Of a DNA stretch of 64,000 nt, positions 1 through 8,438 are shown one piece after another. Position numbers and translations under genes: made by a program. The stretch is from assembly GCF_039534915.1 (NCBI RefSeq), contig NZ_BAAAWE010000001.1:496001-560000 (forward strand). Reading direction: 5' to 3'. Below the pieces are notes generated by a model, which ran no database searches, had not been told where the DNA came from, and saw only the letters and a program-made list of their open reading frames with translations. This stretch comes from Streptomyces roseofulvus (GTDB lineage: Bacteria; Actinomycetota; Actinomycetes; Streptomycetales; Streptomycetaceae). Within the stretch, counting starts at the first letter, position 1. Every line of letters starts with the position of its first letter.

Positions 1-55
1 CGTGTTCGTCGCCTGGCGGGCAGCCCGCTCCGGGCCCGGGGCGGCGGCGCGGGCG

Positions 56-130
56 CATGATCCGAGGGAGATCGTGACCGCGATCCCCTACGTCGATCGC
101 GCCGGGATTCCGTGGGAGCACCTGCCGCCG
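56..130 (+). pseudogene. IS5-type transposase N-terminal fragment
   Basis: Read in frame from base 2, the translation includes REIVTAIPYVDRAGIPWEHL, which resembles the N-terminal DUF4096-type segment of IS5-family transposases (typically REIVNAxxYVxRTGIPWxxLP). Nothing transposase-like follows: the frame continues into unrelated residues and stops at about 163. No terminal inverted repeat was seen. It is a short decayed remnant; the family assignment rests on about 25 residues. Confidence 0.6.
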
Positions 131-500
131 GCGCCCAGCCGCTCCCGCAGCCGGTGACGGTCGCCCACGAGACGCCCGGGAGGAGCCCGCCGGCACCCCG
201 GGGGAACGCACCGCGCCCGGCCTGCGGAGCCGAAAGGCCGCCGCCCCGGAACCGCGCGATCACCGGGCCGCACCGGCACGCGGACGGACCGGACCCCCGG
301 CGTTCCCCGGCCCCGCCCGACCCTTCCGCCCGCCCGCGCCCTTCGGGTACGCCCCGGTTTCCTGAGCGCAATGCCGCCGAAACACCCCCTCCCTACCGTC
401 AGTCCCACACCGGTCATGGCTGCAACGGCCGGTGCGCGCCCGGACACGGAGCTGCCCGGGCGCTAACCAGCCGTCTTCCGCCGAGCTACGAGGAGGAACG
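131..500. other. Non-coding stretch upstream of the permease operon
   Basis: No supported gene. The open frames here are high-GC shadows. The only clear element is a strong ribosome binding site (AGGAGG, 491-496) directly before the ATG at 501. A promoter for the operon should lie here, but I could not fix one with confidence. Confidence 0.5.
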
Positions 501-1844
501 ATGGCTGTGGTCGAGCACGCCGTCGCGCCCGCACCCCGAGCGCCCCACCCCGTCGACGTACGACCCCCGTGGCGACGGCTCGTGCCGCTGAGCCTGCAGC
601 ACCTGCTCGTCGCGTACGCCGGCATGGCCACGATGCCGCTGCTCGTGGGAACCGCACTCCACCTTCCCGAGGACCGGATACGCCTGCTCATCAGCGCGAA
701 CCTGCTGGTCAGCGGAGTCGCCACCGTGCTGCAGTCGCTGGGCCTGAAGTGGTTCGGGGCGCGGCTGCCGATCGTGATGGGCTCCACGTTCACCGCGATC
801 ACCCCCGCCATCCTCATCGGCGGGCAGCACGGTCTCGCAGCCGTGTTCGGGGCGACCGTCGTCTCCGGTCTGGTGACGCTGGCCGTCGCCCCCTGGTTCG
901 GCCGCTGTCTGCACCTGTTCCCGCCGCTGGTCACCGGGACGGTCATCGCCGTCATCGGGTTCTCGCTGGTGCCCTCGGCGGCCGGTCTCGTCGCCGGGCA
1001 CGAGCCCGCCGGCAGCGGCGGCCGCGGGCTCGCGCTCGCCGCCGGGACGGTGCTGCTCGCGGTCCTCGTGGAACGCCTCGCGCCGCCCGCGCTCGCCCGG
1101 TTCTCCGTGCTCCTCGCCATGGCCGCGGGCACCGCCGCCGCGCTGCCGCTGGGACTGTTCGACGGATCGGGCGTCGCGGACGCCCGCCTCGTCACCGCCC
1201 CCGACCCGACCGTCTTCGGCGCCCCCACCTTCGTGGTGCCCGCCATCGCCGCGATGCTCGTCGTGCAACTCGTGAACATGGTGGAGTCCGTCGGCGACAC
1301 CCTCGCGGTCGGCCAGATCGTCGGCCGCGGCGACGACGCGCCCACCGTCGTACGGGCACTGCGCGCGGACGGGGCCGCCACGGTGCTGTCGGGGGCGCTC
1401 GCCTCCTTCCCCATCGTGACGTTCGGCCAGTCGGTGGGCCTGGTGAGCGTGACGCGGGTGAAAAGCCGCCATGTGGTCGCCCTGTCGGGCGCGTTGATGG
1501 TGGTGCTCGCGTTCGTGCCCGTCCTCGGAGCCGCCGTCGCCGCCGTCCCGGGGCCTGTACTCGGCGGGGTCTCGCTCGTCATGTTCGGGACCGTGGGCGC
1601 GGTCGGGCTGCGCATCCTCGCGCGCGCCGACCTGACCGAGCCGCGGAACCTGCTGACCGTCGCCCTCGCCTTCGCGCTCGGCATGATCCCCGTCGGCGCA
1701 CCGGACTTCTACGCGCCGCTCCCCTCCCACCTGCGCACCGTCCTGGACAGCGGCATCGCCGTCACCGGGATCGTGGCGTTCCTGCTCAACCTCCTGTTCC
1801 ACCACACGGGCGCGGCCCGCCACCCGAAGGAGACCGCCCGGTGA
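501..1844 (+). CDS. NCS2-family nucleobase permease (xanthine/uracil type)
   Basis: A 447-aa integral membrane protein. The N-terminal SLQHLLVAYAGMATMPLLVG segment is the signature opening helix of the NCS2 (nucleobase:cation symporter-2) family, and about a dozen hydrophobic segments follow, including a GSTFTAITP-like motif near residue 95 and an NMVESVGDT motif near residue 258 (family QNxGxxxxT-type region). The family imports xanthine, urate or uracil with protons. The ATG at 501 is chosen because AGGAGGAAC precedes it. The stop overlaps the GTG of the deaminase gene (GTGA), so the two are translationally coupled, which points to a purine-like substrate. Confidence 0.9.
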   Translation: MAVVEHAVAPAPRAPHPVDVRPPWRRLVPLSLQHLLVAYAGMATMPLLVGTALHLPEDRIRLLISANLLVSGVATVLQSLGLKWFGARLPIVMGSTFTAITPAILIGGQHGLAAVFGATVVSGLVTLAVAPWFGRCLHLFPPLVTGTVIAVIGFSLVPSAAGLVAGHEPAGSGGRGLALAAGTVLLAVLVERLAPPALARFSVLLAMAAGTAAALPLGLFDGSGVADARLVTAPDPTVFGAPTFVVPAIAAMLVVQLVNMVESVGDTLAVGQIVGRGDDAPTVVRALRADGAATVLSGALASFPIVTFGQSVGLVSVTRVKSRHVVALSGALMVVLAFVPVLGAAVAAVPGPVLGGVSLVMFGTVGAVGLRILARADLTEPRNLLTVALAFALGMIPVGAPDFYAPLPSHLRTVLDSGIAVTGIVAFLLNLLFHHTGAARHPKETAR

Positions 1845-3169
1845 ACCCCGCGACCATCACCGACGTCACCGTCCACACCGGTGACCGCTGGCTGCCCGGG
1901 AGGGACGTCCACCTCGCCGGCGGACGGATCACGGCGATCTCGGAGCATGGCGAACTCCCCCACTCCGGCGCGGTCCTGGACGGACACGGCGGCCATCTGA
2001 CGCCCGGCCTCGTCAACACCCACACCCACCTCTTCCAGGCGGGACTGCGCGGCATCGGCGAGGGCCTCGGGCTCCTCGCCTGGCTGGGCGCCGTCGGCGA
2101 GGAGGCGGCGCTCCTCACTCCCGAGCGGGCCTACGCGACCGCCGCCGCGGCCGCGGCCGAAGCACTGCGCAGCGGCACCACCACGCTCGTCGAGCACATG
2201 TGGCCCCACCCGTCGCCCGCGGTCCACGACGCGGTGCTCCGGGCCCTCGAGGACAGCGGCGTACGGGCCGTGCTGTGCCGGGGCGTCGCCGACCGCGCCG
2301 ACCCCAGCCGCAGATGGGGCTACGACCCGAGGCTGATGCAGCCGTTGGAGGAAGCCCTCGCCCACACCGACGAGCTGATCGCGCGGACCCGCGGCAGCCG
2401 GGTGGACATCGGCGTCGCCGTGCCCAATCCCCGGTGCCTGACCCCGGAGGGCATGGGCGCCGTACGCGCGTACGCCGAGGAGCGCGCCCTGCCCGTCTCG
2501 CTGCACCTCCTGGAGACCACCACGGACGACGTGCTGTGCCGCGACCGCACGGGAGCCGGCGCCGTCGAGTATCTGGAACGCGCCGGGTTCCTGTGGGACC
2601 GCCTCCTCGCCGTGCACTGCGTGGAACTCGACGCCGCCGGACGCGCCACCCTCGCCCGGCACGGCGTCGGCGTCTCGTACAACCCGCTGAGCAACATGCG
2701 GCTCGGCAGTGGCATCGCGCCGGTCCCCGAGATGCTCGACGCCGGCCTCGGCGTCGGCCTCGGCGTCGACGGGGCCGCCAGCAACGACACCCAGGACATC
2801 CTGGAGGCCCTGCGCATCGGCGCCTATCTGCAGCGCGCCGCACACCGCAAGGCGGACCTGCTCGGGTTCCCCGAGATGTTCGCCATGGCGGCGGGCGGCG
2901 CGAACCGGGTCCTCGGCATCGAGGAGAACCCCGACGGCGGCGTGCGGCCGGGCATGCGGGCGGACCTCGTCCTGCACCGCTTCGACCGCGACTACGGCTG
3001 CCTGCCCGTCCGCGATCCGGGCGCCACGCTGCTGACGTGCGCCGGCAGCAGGACGGTGGCGGCCGTACTGGTCGGCGGCGAGGTGCTGGTACGCGACGGA
3101 GAACACGTCCGCCTCCCCTCGCACGAGCTGGCGGCGGGCCTCACCCGCTCCGGCCCCCGCGGCAGTTGA
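1841..3169 (+). CDS. Amidohydrolase, purine/8-oxoguanine-type deaminase
   Basis: A 442-aa metal-dependent hydrolase of the ATZ/TRZ subgroup. Visible metal-site motifs are NTHTHLFQ near residue 55, VHCVEL near 259, SYNPLSNMRLGSG near 280 and DGAASND near 309. The last motif is typical of 8-oxoguanine and hydroxyatrazine deaminases. It probably deaminates a purine imported by the permease whose stop codon it overlaps. GTG start at 1841. The exact substrate (8-oxoguanine, guanine, isoxanthopterin) cannot be read from sequence alone. Confidence 0.8.
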   Translation: MNPATITDVTVHTGDRWLPGRDVHLAGGRITAISEHGELPHSGAVLDGHGGHLTPGLVNTHTHLFQAGLRGIGEGLGLLAWLGAVGEEAALLTPERAYATAAAAAAEALRSGTTTLVEHMWPHPSPAVHDAVLRALEDSGVRAVLCRGVADRADPSRRWGYDPRLMQPLEEALAHTDELIARTRGSRVDIGVAVPNPRCLTPEGMGAVRAYAEERALPVSLHLLETTTDDVLCRDRTGAGAVEYLERAGFLWDRLLAVHCVELDAAGRATLARHGVGVSYNPLSNMRLGSGIAPVPEMLDAGLGVGLGVDGAASNDTQDILEALRIGAYLQRAAHRKADLLGFPEMFAMAAGGANRVLGIEENPDGGVRPGMRADLVLHRFDRDYGCLPVRDPGATLLTCAGSRTVAAVLVGGEVLVRDGEHVRLPSHELAAGLTRSGPRGS

Positions 3170-3435
3170 CCGGCGGGGCCCACGACCCCGGCCGGGGCCC
3201 CGCGAGCTTTACCACCGCGTAACAGCACGACCCCCCACCGGTAACACCCACCGTGCAGGCTGAACCCATCGCGCGCGGGCCCCGGCGACCGGGACCCGCG
3301 CCAGCCCACGGCGCCGGACCCACGAAGAGGTCCGCCGCGACCGTGCACGCGGGTCTCTGAGCACCCGCGCTGGGGATCGCAGGGGCGGTGACTGCATCCC
3401 GTACATCCCTCCCTGTCCGAGGAGCGACAGCCGCC

Positions 3436-4422
3436 ATGACCCACACCACCCACACACTCGAAGAGCTGGCCAAGGAGACCCGCATGGGCGGGGCCGGGAC
3501 GGAGACGTCCGCCCGGGAGATCCGCCGCATCGACCTCACCGACTTCGACCGCCGCAAGGGGGAGATCACCGAGGAACTGTGGGCCGCCGCCACCGACATC
3601 GGCTTCTTCCAGCTGGTCAACCACGGCATCGAACCCGACGTCGTGGACCGCGCCTTCGCCGACGCCGAGGCCTTCTTCGCCCTCCCCGAGCACGCCAAGG
3701 CCCGGCACGCCCTGAAGAAGGGCCTCAACTCCGGCTGGGAATCCATGACCCAGGTCCGCCCCTCGGTCAGAACGCCCGACCAGAAGGAGTCGTACCAGGT
3801 CACCCGCCCGCACATGGAGGGCCTGTGGCCCGACGACACCCTGCCCGGCTTCCGGCGGCGCGTCCTGGACTTCGAGGCGCGCTGCCGGGACCTGGCGATG
3901 CGGGTGCTGTCCTGCTTCGCCGACGGCCTGGGGCTCCCCGACGGGTTCTTCACCCGCGCCCACGACCCGGCGAGCCCGAACTACCAGTCCACCCTGCGGA
4001 TGCTGCACTACTTCGCCGTCCCCGCCGACGCCGTGATCCCCGCGAACGTGTGGCGGGCCGGCGCCCACACCGACTTCGACTGCCTGACCCTGCTGTTCCA
4101 GCGGGACGGCCAGGGCGGCCTGCAGGTGTGCCCCGGCAAGGAGGCGGAGGCCCAGGAGTGGACACCGGTCGAACCGGCCGACTCCGTGATCACCTGCAAC
4201 ATCGGCGACATGCTGATGCGGTGGAGCGACGACCGGCTCCCCTCCAACTTCCACCGCGTCCGGTCACCGGGCCCCGACGACGACCGGTCGGCCCGCCACA
4301 GCATCGCCTTCTTTGCCCAGGCCGACCGCGACGTGGTGATCGAGGGCCCGGAGGGCCGCTACCCGCCGATCACCGCGGCCGACTACATCCAGCAACGGAT
4401 CGCCGCCAACTTCGCCCGATAG
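3436..4422 (+). CDS. Fe(II)/2-oxoglutarate oxygenase, isopenicillin N synthase-like
   Basis: A 328-aa oxygenase. The iron triad is visible: H211 and D213 (AHTDFD) and H273 (NFHRV); the 2-oxoglutarate-binding R287/S289 pair (ARHSI) follows. The N-terminal half carries the conserved GFFQLVNHGI motif near residue 56. It is preceded by a ~265-bp gap and an AGGAG-like site. It lies between an intact NCS2 permease/deaminase pair and the stub of a second NCS2 permease, so it may hydroxylate a nucleobase or a degradation product. That role is inferred from context only. Confidence 0.8.
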   Translation: MTHTTHTLEELAKETRMGGAGTETSAREIRRIDLTDFDRRKGEITEELWAAATDIGFFQLVNHGIEPDVVDRAFADAEAFFALPEHAKARHALKKGLNSGWESMTQVRPSVRTPDQKESYQVTRPHMEGLWPDDTLPGFRRRVLDFEARCRDLAMRVLSCFADGLGLPDGFFTRAHDPASPNYQSTLRMLHYFAVPADAVIPANVWRAGAHTDFDCLTLLFQRDGQGGLQVCPGKEAEAQEWTPVEPADSVITCNIGDMLMRWSDDRLPSNFHRVRSPGPDDDRSARHSIAFFAQADRDVVIEGPEGRYPPITAADYIQQRIAANFAR

Positions 4423-4431
4423 GCCGGCCCG

Positions 4432-4530
4432 GTGGTCGACGTGACGATGCCCGCGAAGGACGGACGGCGGACCGGCTTCGGACGGCTCGCGGTGCTGGGG
4501 CTCCAGCACGTGCTCGTGATGTACACCGGA
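4432..4530 (+). pseudogene. Truncated NCS2 permease, first ~33 codons only
   Basis: From GTG 4432 the frame encodes a hydrophilic leader then RLAVLGLQHVLVMYTG, the start of an NCS2 permease (compare LQHLLVAYAG in the intact permease at 501). After YTG the similarity ends abruptly and the frame runs into the next gene. The ancestral operon was probably permease-deaminase-oxygenase-permease, with the last gene cut by a deletion or insertion whose junction is near 4530. Confidence 0.75.
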
Positions 4531-4593
4531 AGCCGCGCCCCATCGGCCGGATATGGGCGATGCCTTCTTGCGGGCCGGTCCTACGCTGGAGGC

Positions 4594-5244
4594 ATGGCCA
4601 CCGATCCAGCGCTGAGACAAGGCCCCGACTCGACGGAGCTGGTCCTGCGCGCCGGGCCGACCGGGCGGGTGTGGAACGCGCTGACCTCGGCGGGGCCGGC
4701 GCTGCTCGTTCCCCTCGCCTTGGGCGCGCCGACACTCATCGTCGCCTTCTGGATGGCGCTGGCCGGGGCGCGGGCGTCGACCGTGTTCGTGGTGGTGGGG
4801 ATCATCGTCGGGCTGGAGTACCTGATCGGCTGGCCGGTGCTGGCCTTGTCCCGGGCCCGGGACGTCCTGCGGGTGGAGTTCACGCCGGCCGGGGTGCCCG
4901 CGTCCCTGCGGTTGGTCCGGGCCGCCGGGCCGGACGCCTGGCTGCCCGTCGAGGCCCTGCGCCAAGTGCGGCTGACGCACAAGGTGGTGGAGCCGTACCA
5001 GGGGGACTACAAGCCGGCCGTCTCCACCCTCACGCTGGAACTCGCCCTACAGGGCACCCCGGAGCACCTCACGCTCCCGTTCGGCGGGGACCCGCAGCGG
5101 CTCACCGCCGCGTTGAAGGCTCTGCTCGGCCCGGCGGGGGTCATGGTGGTGCTGCGCACCGAGCGCAGCACGCGCGATCGGCCTCGGCGCAACTCCGGCT
5201 GGGCCTCCGGTGGTTCGGCCTCGGTCGGCTCGGGCAGCGGCTGA
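4594..5244 (+). CDS. Hypothetical membrane protein
   Basis: A 216-aa protein with two adjacent hydrophobic helices at about residues 34-80, then a soluble basic domain (RARDVLRVEFTPAGVPASL onward). The topology resembles small actinobacterial PH-domain-like membrane proteins, but I do not recognise a family. The ATG at 4594 has TACGCT at 4582-4587 just 6 nt upstream, consistent with a leaderless transcript. The C-terminal tail is Ser/Gly-rich low complexity and may be a junction product, since a transposase scrap follows. Confidence 0.6.
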   Translation: MATDPALRQGPDSTELVLRAGPTGRVWNALTSAGPALLVPLALGAPTLIVAFWMALAGARASTVFVVVGIIVGLEYLIGWPVLALSRARDVLRVEFTPAGVPASLRLVRAAGPDAWLPVEALRQVRLTHKVVEPYQGDYKPAVSTLTLELALQGTPEHLTLPFGGDPQRLTAALKALLGPAGVMVVLRTERSTRDRPRRNSGWASGGSASVGSGSG

Positions 5245-5290
5245 CCCCGAACCGCCCGTGGCACTCCCCGGCCGGGAGCGCCCGTCGACT

Positions 5291-5404
5291 GCCGGCCCAG
5301 GCTTTGGTGATGGCGGGGTGTTGCCGGCGCAGTTTGGCCAGGAGTGGAGTGCCGGCGGCGGAGTCGTGGACGCCGGCGGCGGTGACGGTCACGGCCGGCC
5401 CGGT
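5291..5404 (-). pseudogene. IS5/IS4-type transposase internal fragment
   Basis: The minus-strand translation gives AVTVTAAGVHDSAAGTPLL followed by AKLRRQHPAITKAWA, matching the DDE-domain segment of IS5-type transposases (family pattern VTVTAASVHDSxAGxxLL...RHPRIxxVWADxGY). The reading frame upstream and downstream does not continue the transposase. It is a remnant with no visible ends. Confidence 0.65.
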
Positions 5405-5739
5405 TCGTGTTGTCCGTTCACGGGCGGGATGCGCTCCGCCGTCCTCGACAAGCTGCCGGTCGACGACCACACCTTCGATCCGAACGACGAGATCCTGGGC
5501 GGCTGACGGCCGTCTGGCGCCAGAGGCGCGTCCCGAGCCCCGCGCATGCCGCAGACCGCCGGGTCCGCGGTTGTCGGCGGTGCCCGGCACGAGCAGATCG
5601 GACTGATGGTCGGAGAACTCACTCCTTCCGGTAGCGGCGACCGCCTCACCGTCACGGCTCTTTCCCCGCGCGGTTGTGCAGGAGCACTCACTGAGCCGGG
5701 TCCGGACCGACGGGCCCCATCACGAGACAGGTGACGAAC
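5405..5739. other. Intergenic stretch without a recognisable gene
   Basis: It holds only short open frames with no family resemblance. The transposase scrap lies to its left and the EF-hand gene begins at its right end. AGGTGA (5729-5734) is the ribosome binding site for that gene. Confidence 0.4.
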
Positions 5740-6273
5740 ATGCGTACTGAGGCCGCCAAGCGAGTCGAGTTGGTCTTCTCCCTCTTCGACGCCAACGGCA
5801 ACGGAGTCATCGACTCCGACGACTTCGACCTCATGACGGGACGCGTCCTGGAGGCGGCAGTCGCATCGGACGCCGGTGCCAAGGAGGCCATCCGGAAGGC
5901 GTTCCGCCAGTGGTGGACGACGCTGGCCACCGAGCTGGACGCCAACGGCGACGGCGTGGTCACCCTCGACGAGTTCCGCCCCTTCGTGCTCGACCCCGAG
6001 CGTTTCGGCCCCACGGTCAGCCAGTTCGCCGAGGCGCTCTCCGCACTCGGCGACCCGGACGGGGACGGTCTGATCGAGCGCCCGCTCTTCCTGTCGCTGA
6101 TGACGGCGATCGGCTTCGAGGAGGCGAACATCCACGCGCTCTTCGACGCCTTCGGCCCCGACGCCGAGGACCGCATCACCGTGGCCACGTGGGCCACCGG
6201 CATCGAGGACTACTACGCGCCGGACCTGGCCGGGATTCCCGGTGACCGGCTGGTGGGCGCTCCGGCCGTCTGA
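5740..6273 (+). CDS. EF-hand calcium-binding protein (calexcitin-like)
   Basis: A 177-aa soluble protein with clear EF-hand loops: DANGNGVIDSDDF (about residues 17-29), DANGDGVVTLDEF (about 67-79) and DPDGDGLIERPLF (about 106-118). The fourth site (FGPDAEDRITVATW) is degenerate. Such calexcitin/CabD-like proteins are common in Streptomyces and buffer or sense Ca2+. The ATG at 5740 is preferred over GTG 5731 because AGGTGA sits 5 nt upstream of it. No operon partner. Confidence 0.85.
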   Translation: MRTEAAKRVELVFSLFDANGNGVIDSDDFDLMTGRVLEAAVASDAGAKEAIRKAFRQWWTTLATELDANGDGVVTLDEFRPFVLDPERFGPTVSQFAEALSALGDPDGDGLIERPLFLSLMTAIGFEEANIHALFDAFGPDAEDRITVATWATGIEDYYAPDLAGIPGDRLVGAPAV

Positions 6274-6292
6274 CACCGCCCGGTCACGCGCG

Positions 6293-6324
6293 CGTCCCGG
6301 GGCGGCGTCCGCCGACCCGGGACG
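6293..6324. terminator. Bidirectional hairpin terminator
   Basis: A perfect 9-bp inverted repeat, CGTCCCGGG (6293-6301) and CCCGGGACG (6316-6324), with a 14-nt loop, between convergent genes. It has no U-tract, as is usual for Streptomyces. Confidence 0.6.
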
Positions 6325-6342
6325 GCGTCGGATCGCCGGGCG

Positions 6343-7302
6343 TCACGGCCCGGGCTTGTGGGCGAAGACCCACCGGTTCCCCTCCAAGGCGTCGTTCGCC
6401 TCGGGAAGGGGACCGCGTCCGTGCCGGCGGGTGAAGTCAAAGGGCGTGCGTGTCGACGTGGACCATCCCCGGGCCGCCAGGTGGCCCGTCGAGTCGGGGC
6501 GCGGTCCCAGGTCGAAGAGGTCGAGCAGATCGATGCCGATCTGCTCCCGCGTCGCCGTGTAGATCGCGCTGTCGCGGTACGCCAGCAGGTCCTTCTCCAG
6601 TTTGGCCTCGAAGGCCAGGGCGCTGCCCCCGGTGGTCAGCCGGTCCACCGTGTCGACGAGGCGCGTCTCCACGGGCCCCGGCAGGTAGAAGAGCAGCCCC
6701 TCGGCCAGCCAGACGCTCGGTACGGCCGGGTCGAAGCCCGCGGAGGTCAGCGCCGTCGCCCAGTCCTCGCGCAGGTCGACCGGTACGGGGACGCGCTTCG
6801 CCCTCGGGGCGGCCGACAGGTCCGTGAGCACCTGCTGCTTGAAGGCCAGCACACCCGCCCTGTCGATCTCGAAGACCACGCGGTCGGACGGCAGGTCGAG
6901 GCGGAAGGCACGCGTGTCCAACCCCGCTCCCAACAGGACGACTTGACGGGCGCCGTCGTGTACCGACCCGAGGACGAAGTCGTCGAGGACCCGGGTCCGC
7001 AGCCCGAAGTAGCGGGCGAACCTGCCCCACAGCGGGTTCTCGTCCCCCTCCGGAACCTGCCCGATGCGTACCGGCCAGTCCGCACACGCCGCGGCGGCGC
7101 GCACGAAGTGTTCGGCGTGGACGTCCTGGGCGAGGCTGTCGCGGCGGTGGGTCTCGATCGCCCGGGCCGCGGCGACCAGGAGCGCGGTCAGCCCCACCCC
7201 GCCGTCCACGCCCTCCGCGTCGGCCTGCCGAGCCGCTGGGGAGGCCCCGTCTCCTCCGGTGGCGGGGCGGGGGGACTCCTCGGTGGTGAAGGTCTCGCTC
7301 AT
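6343..7302 (-). CDS. SAM-dependent methyltransferase, LCMT/TIGR00027 family
   Basis: A 319-aa protein. VVLLGAGLDTRAFRLDLP near residue 121 is the SAM-binding motif I of the leucine carboxyl methyltransferase-like family, and VWLAEGLLFYL near residue 188 is its usual motif IV. In actinobacteria this family methylates carboxyl or hydroxyl groups of small molecules, often in secondary metabolism. The start overlaps the alcohol dehydrogenase stop (ATGA), so it is the last gene of a minus-strand operon with dehydrogenases and a furan synthase. The substrate is unknown. Confidence 0.8.
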   Translation of the reverse strand: MSETFTTEESPRPATGGDGASPAARQADAEGVDGGVGLTALLVAAARAIETHRRDSLAQDVHAEHFVRAAAACADWPVRIGQVPEGDENPLWGRFARYFGLRTRVLDDFVLGSVHDGARQVVLLGAGLDTRAFRLDLPSDRVVFEIDRAGVLAFKQQVLTDLSAAPRAKRVPVPVDLREDWATALTSAGFDPAVPSVWLAEGLLFYLPGPVETRLVDTVDRLTTGGSALAFEAKLEKDLLAYRDSAIYTATREQIGIDLLDLFDLGPRPDSTGHLAARGWSTSTRTPFDFTRRHGRGPLPEANDALEGNRWVFAHKPGP

Positions 7303-8438
7303 CGCTCTCCTCTTTCCGGTCTTTCCGGTCTTTCCGGTCTTTCCGGCAGCAGGACGGGTTTGACCACGCGCCCGCCGTCGCAGTCGCGTTCGGCCTCGTT
7401 GACGTCGGCCAGCGGATAGGTGCGGATCAGCTGGTCGAAGGGGAAGCGGCCGGCCTGCCACAGGCCGATCAGCCGGGGTATCAGCAGTCCGGGTACCGCG
7501 TCGCCTTCGCAGATGTGGCGGATGCTTCGGCCCCGGTCGAGCGTGCCCGGTTCGAGCGGCAGTGGGGTGTGGAGGCGTGCCACGAGGCCGAGGGCGCCGG
7601 TGGGGCGCAGCGCTCGGAGCGCGTCGTTGATGAGTGGGGCCGAGGCCGTGGTGTCGAGGGCGTACTGGGCTCCGCCGTCGGTCAGTCGCCGGATCCGTTC
7701 GGCCAGTCCGCGCGTTCCCGCGGCCAGCGGGGTCGCGCCGAACCTTTCGGCCAGATCGAGGCGTTCCGGATGCCGGTCGACGGCCACCGTCCGCGTGCCG
7801 GCGGCGGTGGCCGCCATCACGGCGGCCAGGCCCACCGCTCCCGCGCCGAGGACCACGAGGGTGTCGCCGGGTCCTGCCGCGAAGGTGTTCAGGACGGCTC
7901 CGGCACCGGTGAGGAAGCCGCAGCCGAGCGGCCCGAGCAGTTCGAGTGGCAGCGCTGGGTCGACCCGTACGGCGTTGCGGGCCGGGACGAGCGCGTACGC
8001 GGCGAAGGAGGACTGGCCGAACCACCGGGGAGCCAGTGCTTTTCCGGTCGCGTCGGTGAGCCGTGGTGGTTCCTCCTCGCGCCCACCGAAGAGATTGAGA
8101 GAGGCGAAGGAGTCGCAGTAGGCGGGGGAGGCGGCGCGGCAGTTCCCGCAGTGTCCGCAGGAGTCGAAGCTCAGGACGGCGTGGTCGCCGACGGCGAGCC
8201 CGTCGGCGGGGTCGCCGCCGGTCGCCACCACGACCCCTGCGCCCTCGTGGCCCAGGACCGCCGGCAGCGGGCTGCGGCCCGCCGATCGGCGTACCGCGAG
8301 ATCGGTTCGGCACATCCCGGCTCCCGCGATCTCGACGAGGATCTCGCCCGGTGCGGGCTCCGCGCTCAGGGCCACTTCCTCGACCGTGAACGGGTCCTCG
8401 TACGAGCGCAGTACGGCCGCCTGGAACCTCCTCGTCAC
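7299..8438 (-). CDS. Zinc-dependent alcohol dehydrogenase (medium chain)
   Basis: A 379-aa MDR-family dehydrogenase. Catalytic zinc ligands are in AGMCRTDL and GHEGAGVV; the structural zinc site is CGHCGNCRAASPAYC; the Rossmann motif is LGAGAVGLAA. GTG start at 8438 with a GGAGGAG site. It resembles aryl/geraniol-type alcohol dehydrogenases. Operonic with an aldehyde dehydrogenase (4-bp overlap), it could interconvert hydroxymethyl and formyl groups on a furan. Its C-terminus ends in an unusual RPE-repeat tail encoded by a 9-bp tandem repeat. Confidence 0.85.
   Translation of the reverse strand: MTRRFQAAVLRSYEDPFTVEEVALSAEPAPGEILVEIAGAGMCRTDLAVRRSAGRSPLPAVLGHEGAGVVVATGGDPADGLAVGDHAVLSFDSCGHCGNCRAASPAYCDSFASLNLFGGREEEPPRLTDATGKALAPRWFGQSSFAAYALVPARNAVRVDPALPLELLGPLGCGFLTGAGAVLNTFAAGPGDTLVVLGAGAVGLAAVMAATAAGTRTVAVDRHPERLDLAERFGATPLAAGTRGLAERIRRLTDGGAQYALDTTASAPLINDALRALRPTGALGLVARLHTPLPLEPGTLDRGRSIRHICEGDAVPGLLIPRLIGLWQAGRFPFDQLIRTYPLADVNEAERDCDGGRVVKPVLLPERPERPERPERGER
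7312..7347. repeat. Four 9-bp tandem repeats (CTTTCCGGT)
   Basis: Three exact units and a fourth differing at its last base encode the Glu-Arg-Pro repeat at the C-terminus of the alcohol dehydrogenase. The unit is a multiple of three, so copy-number change would keep the frame. Confidence 0.85.

Noticed and set aside
569..1840. Long N-terminal extension of the deaminase frame
   Set aside because: The extension is Arg/Pro-rich out-of-frame reading of the permease gene. The GTG at 1841, coupled to the permease stop, fits the family length.
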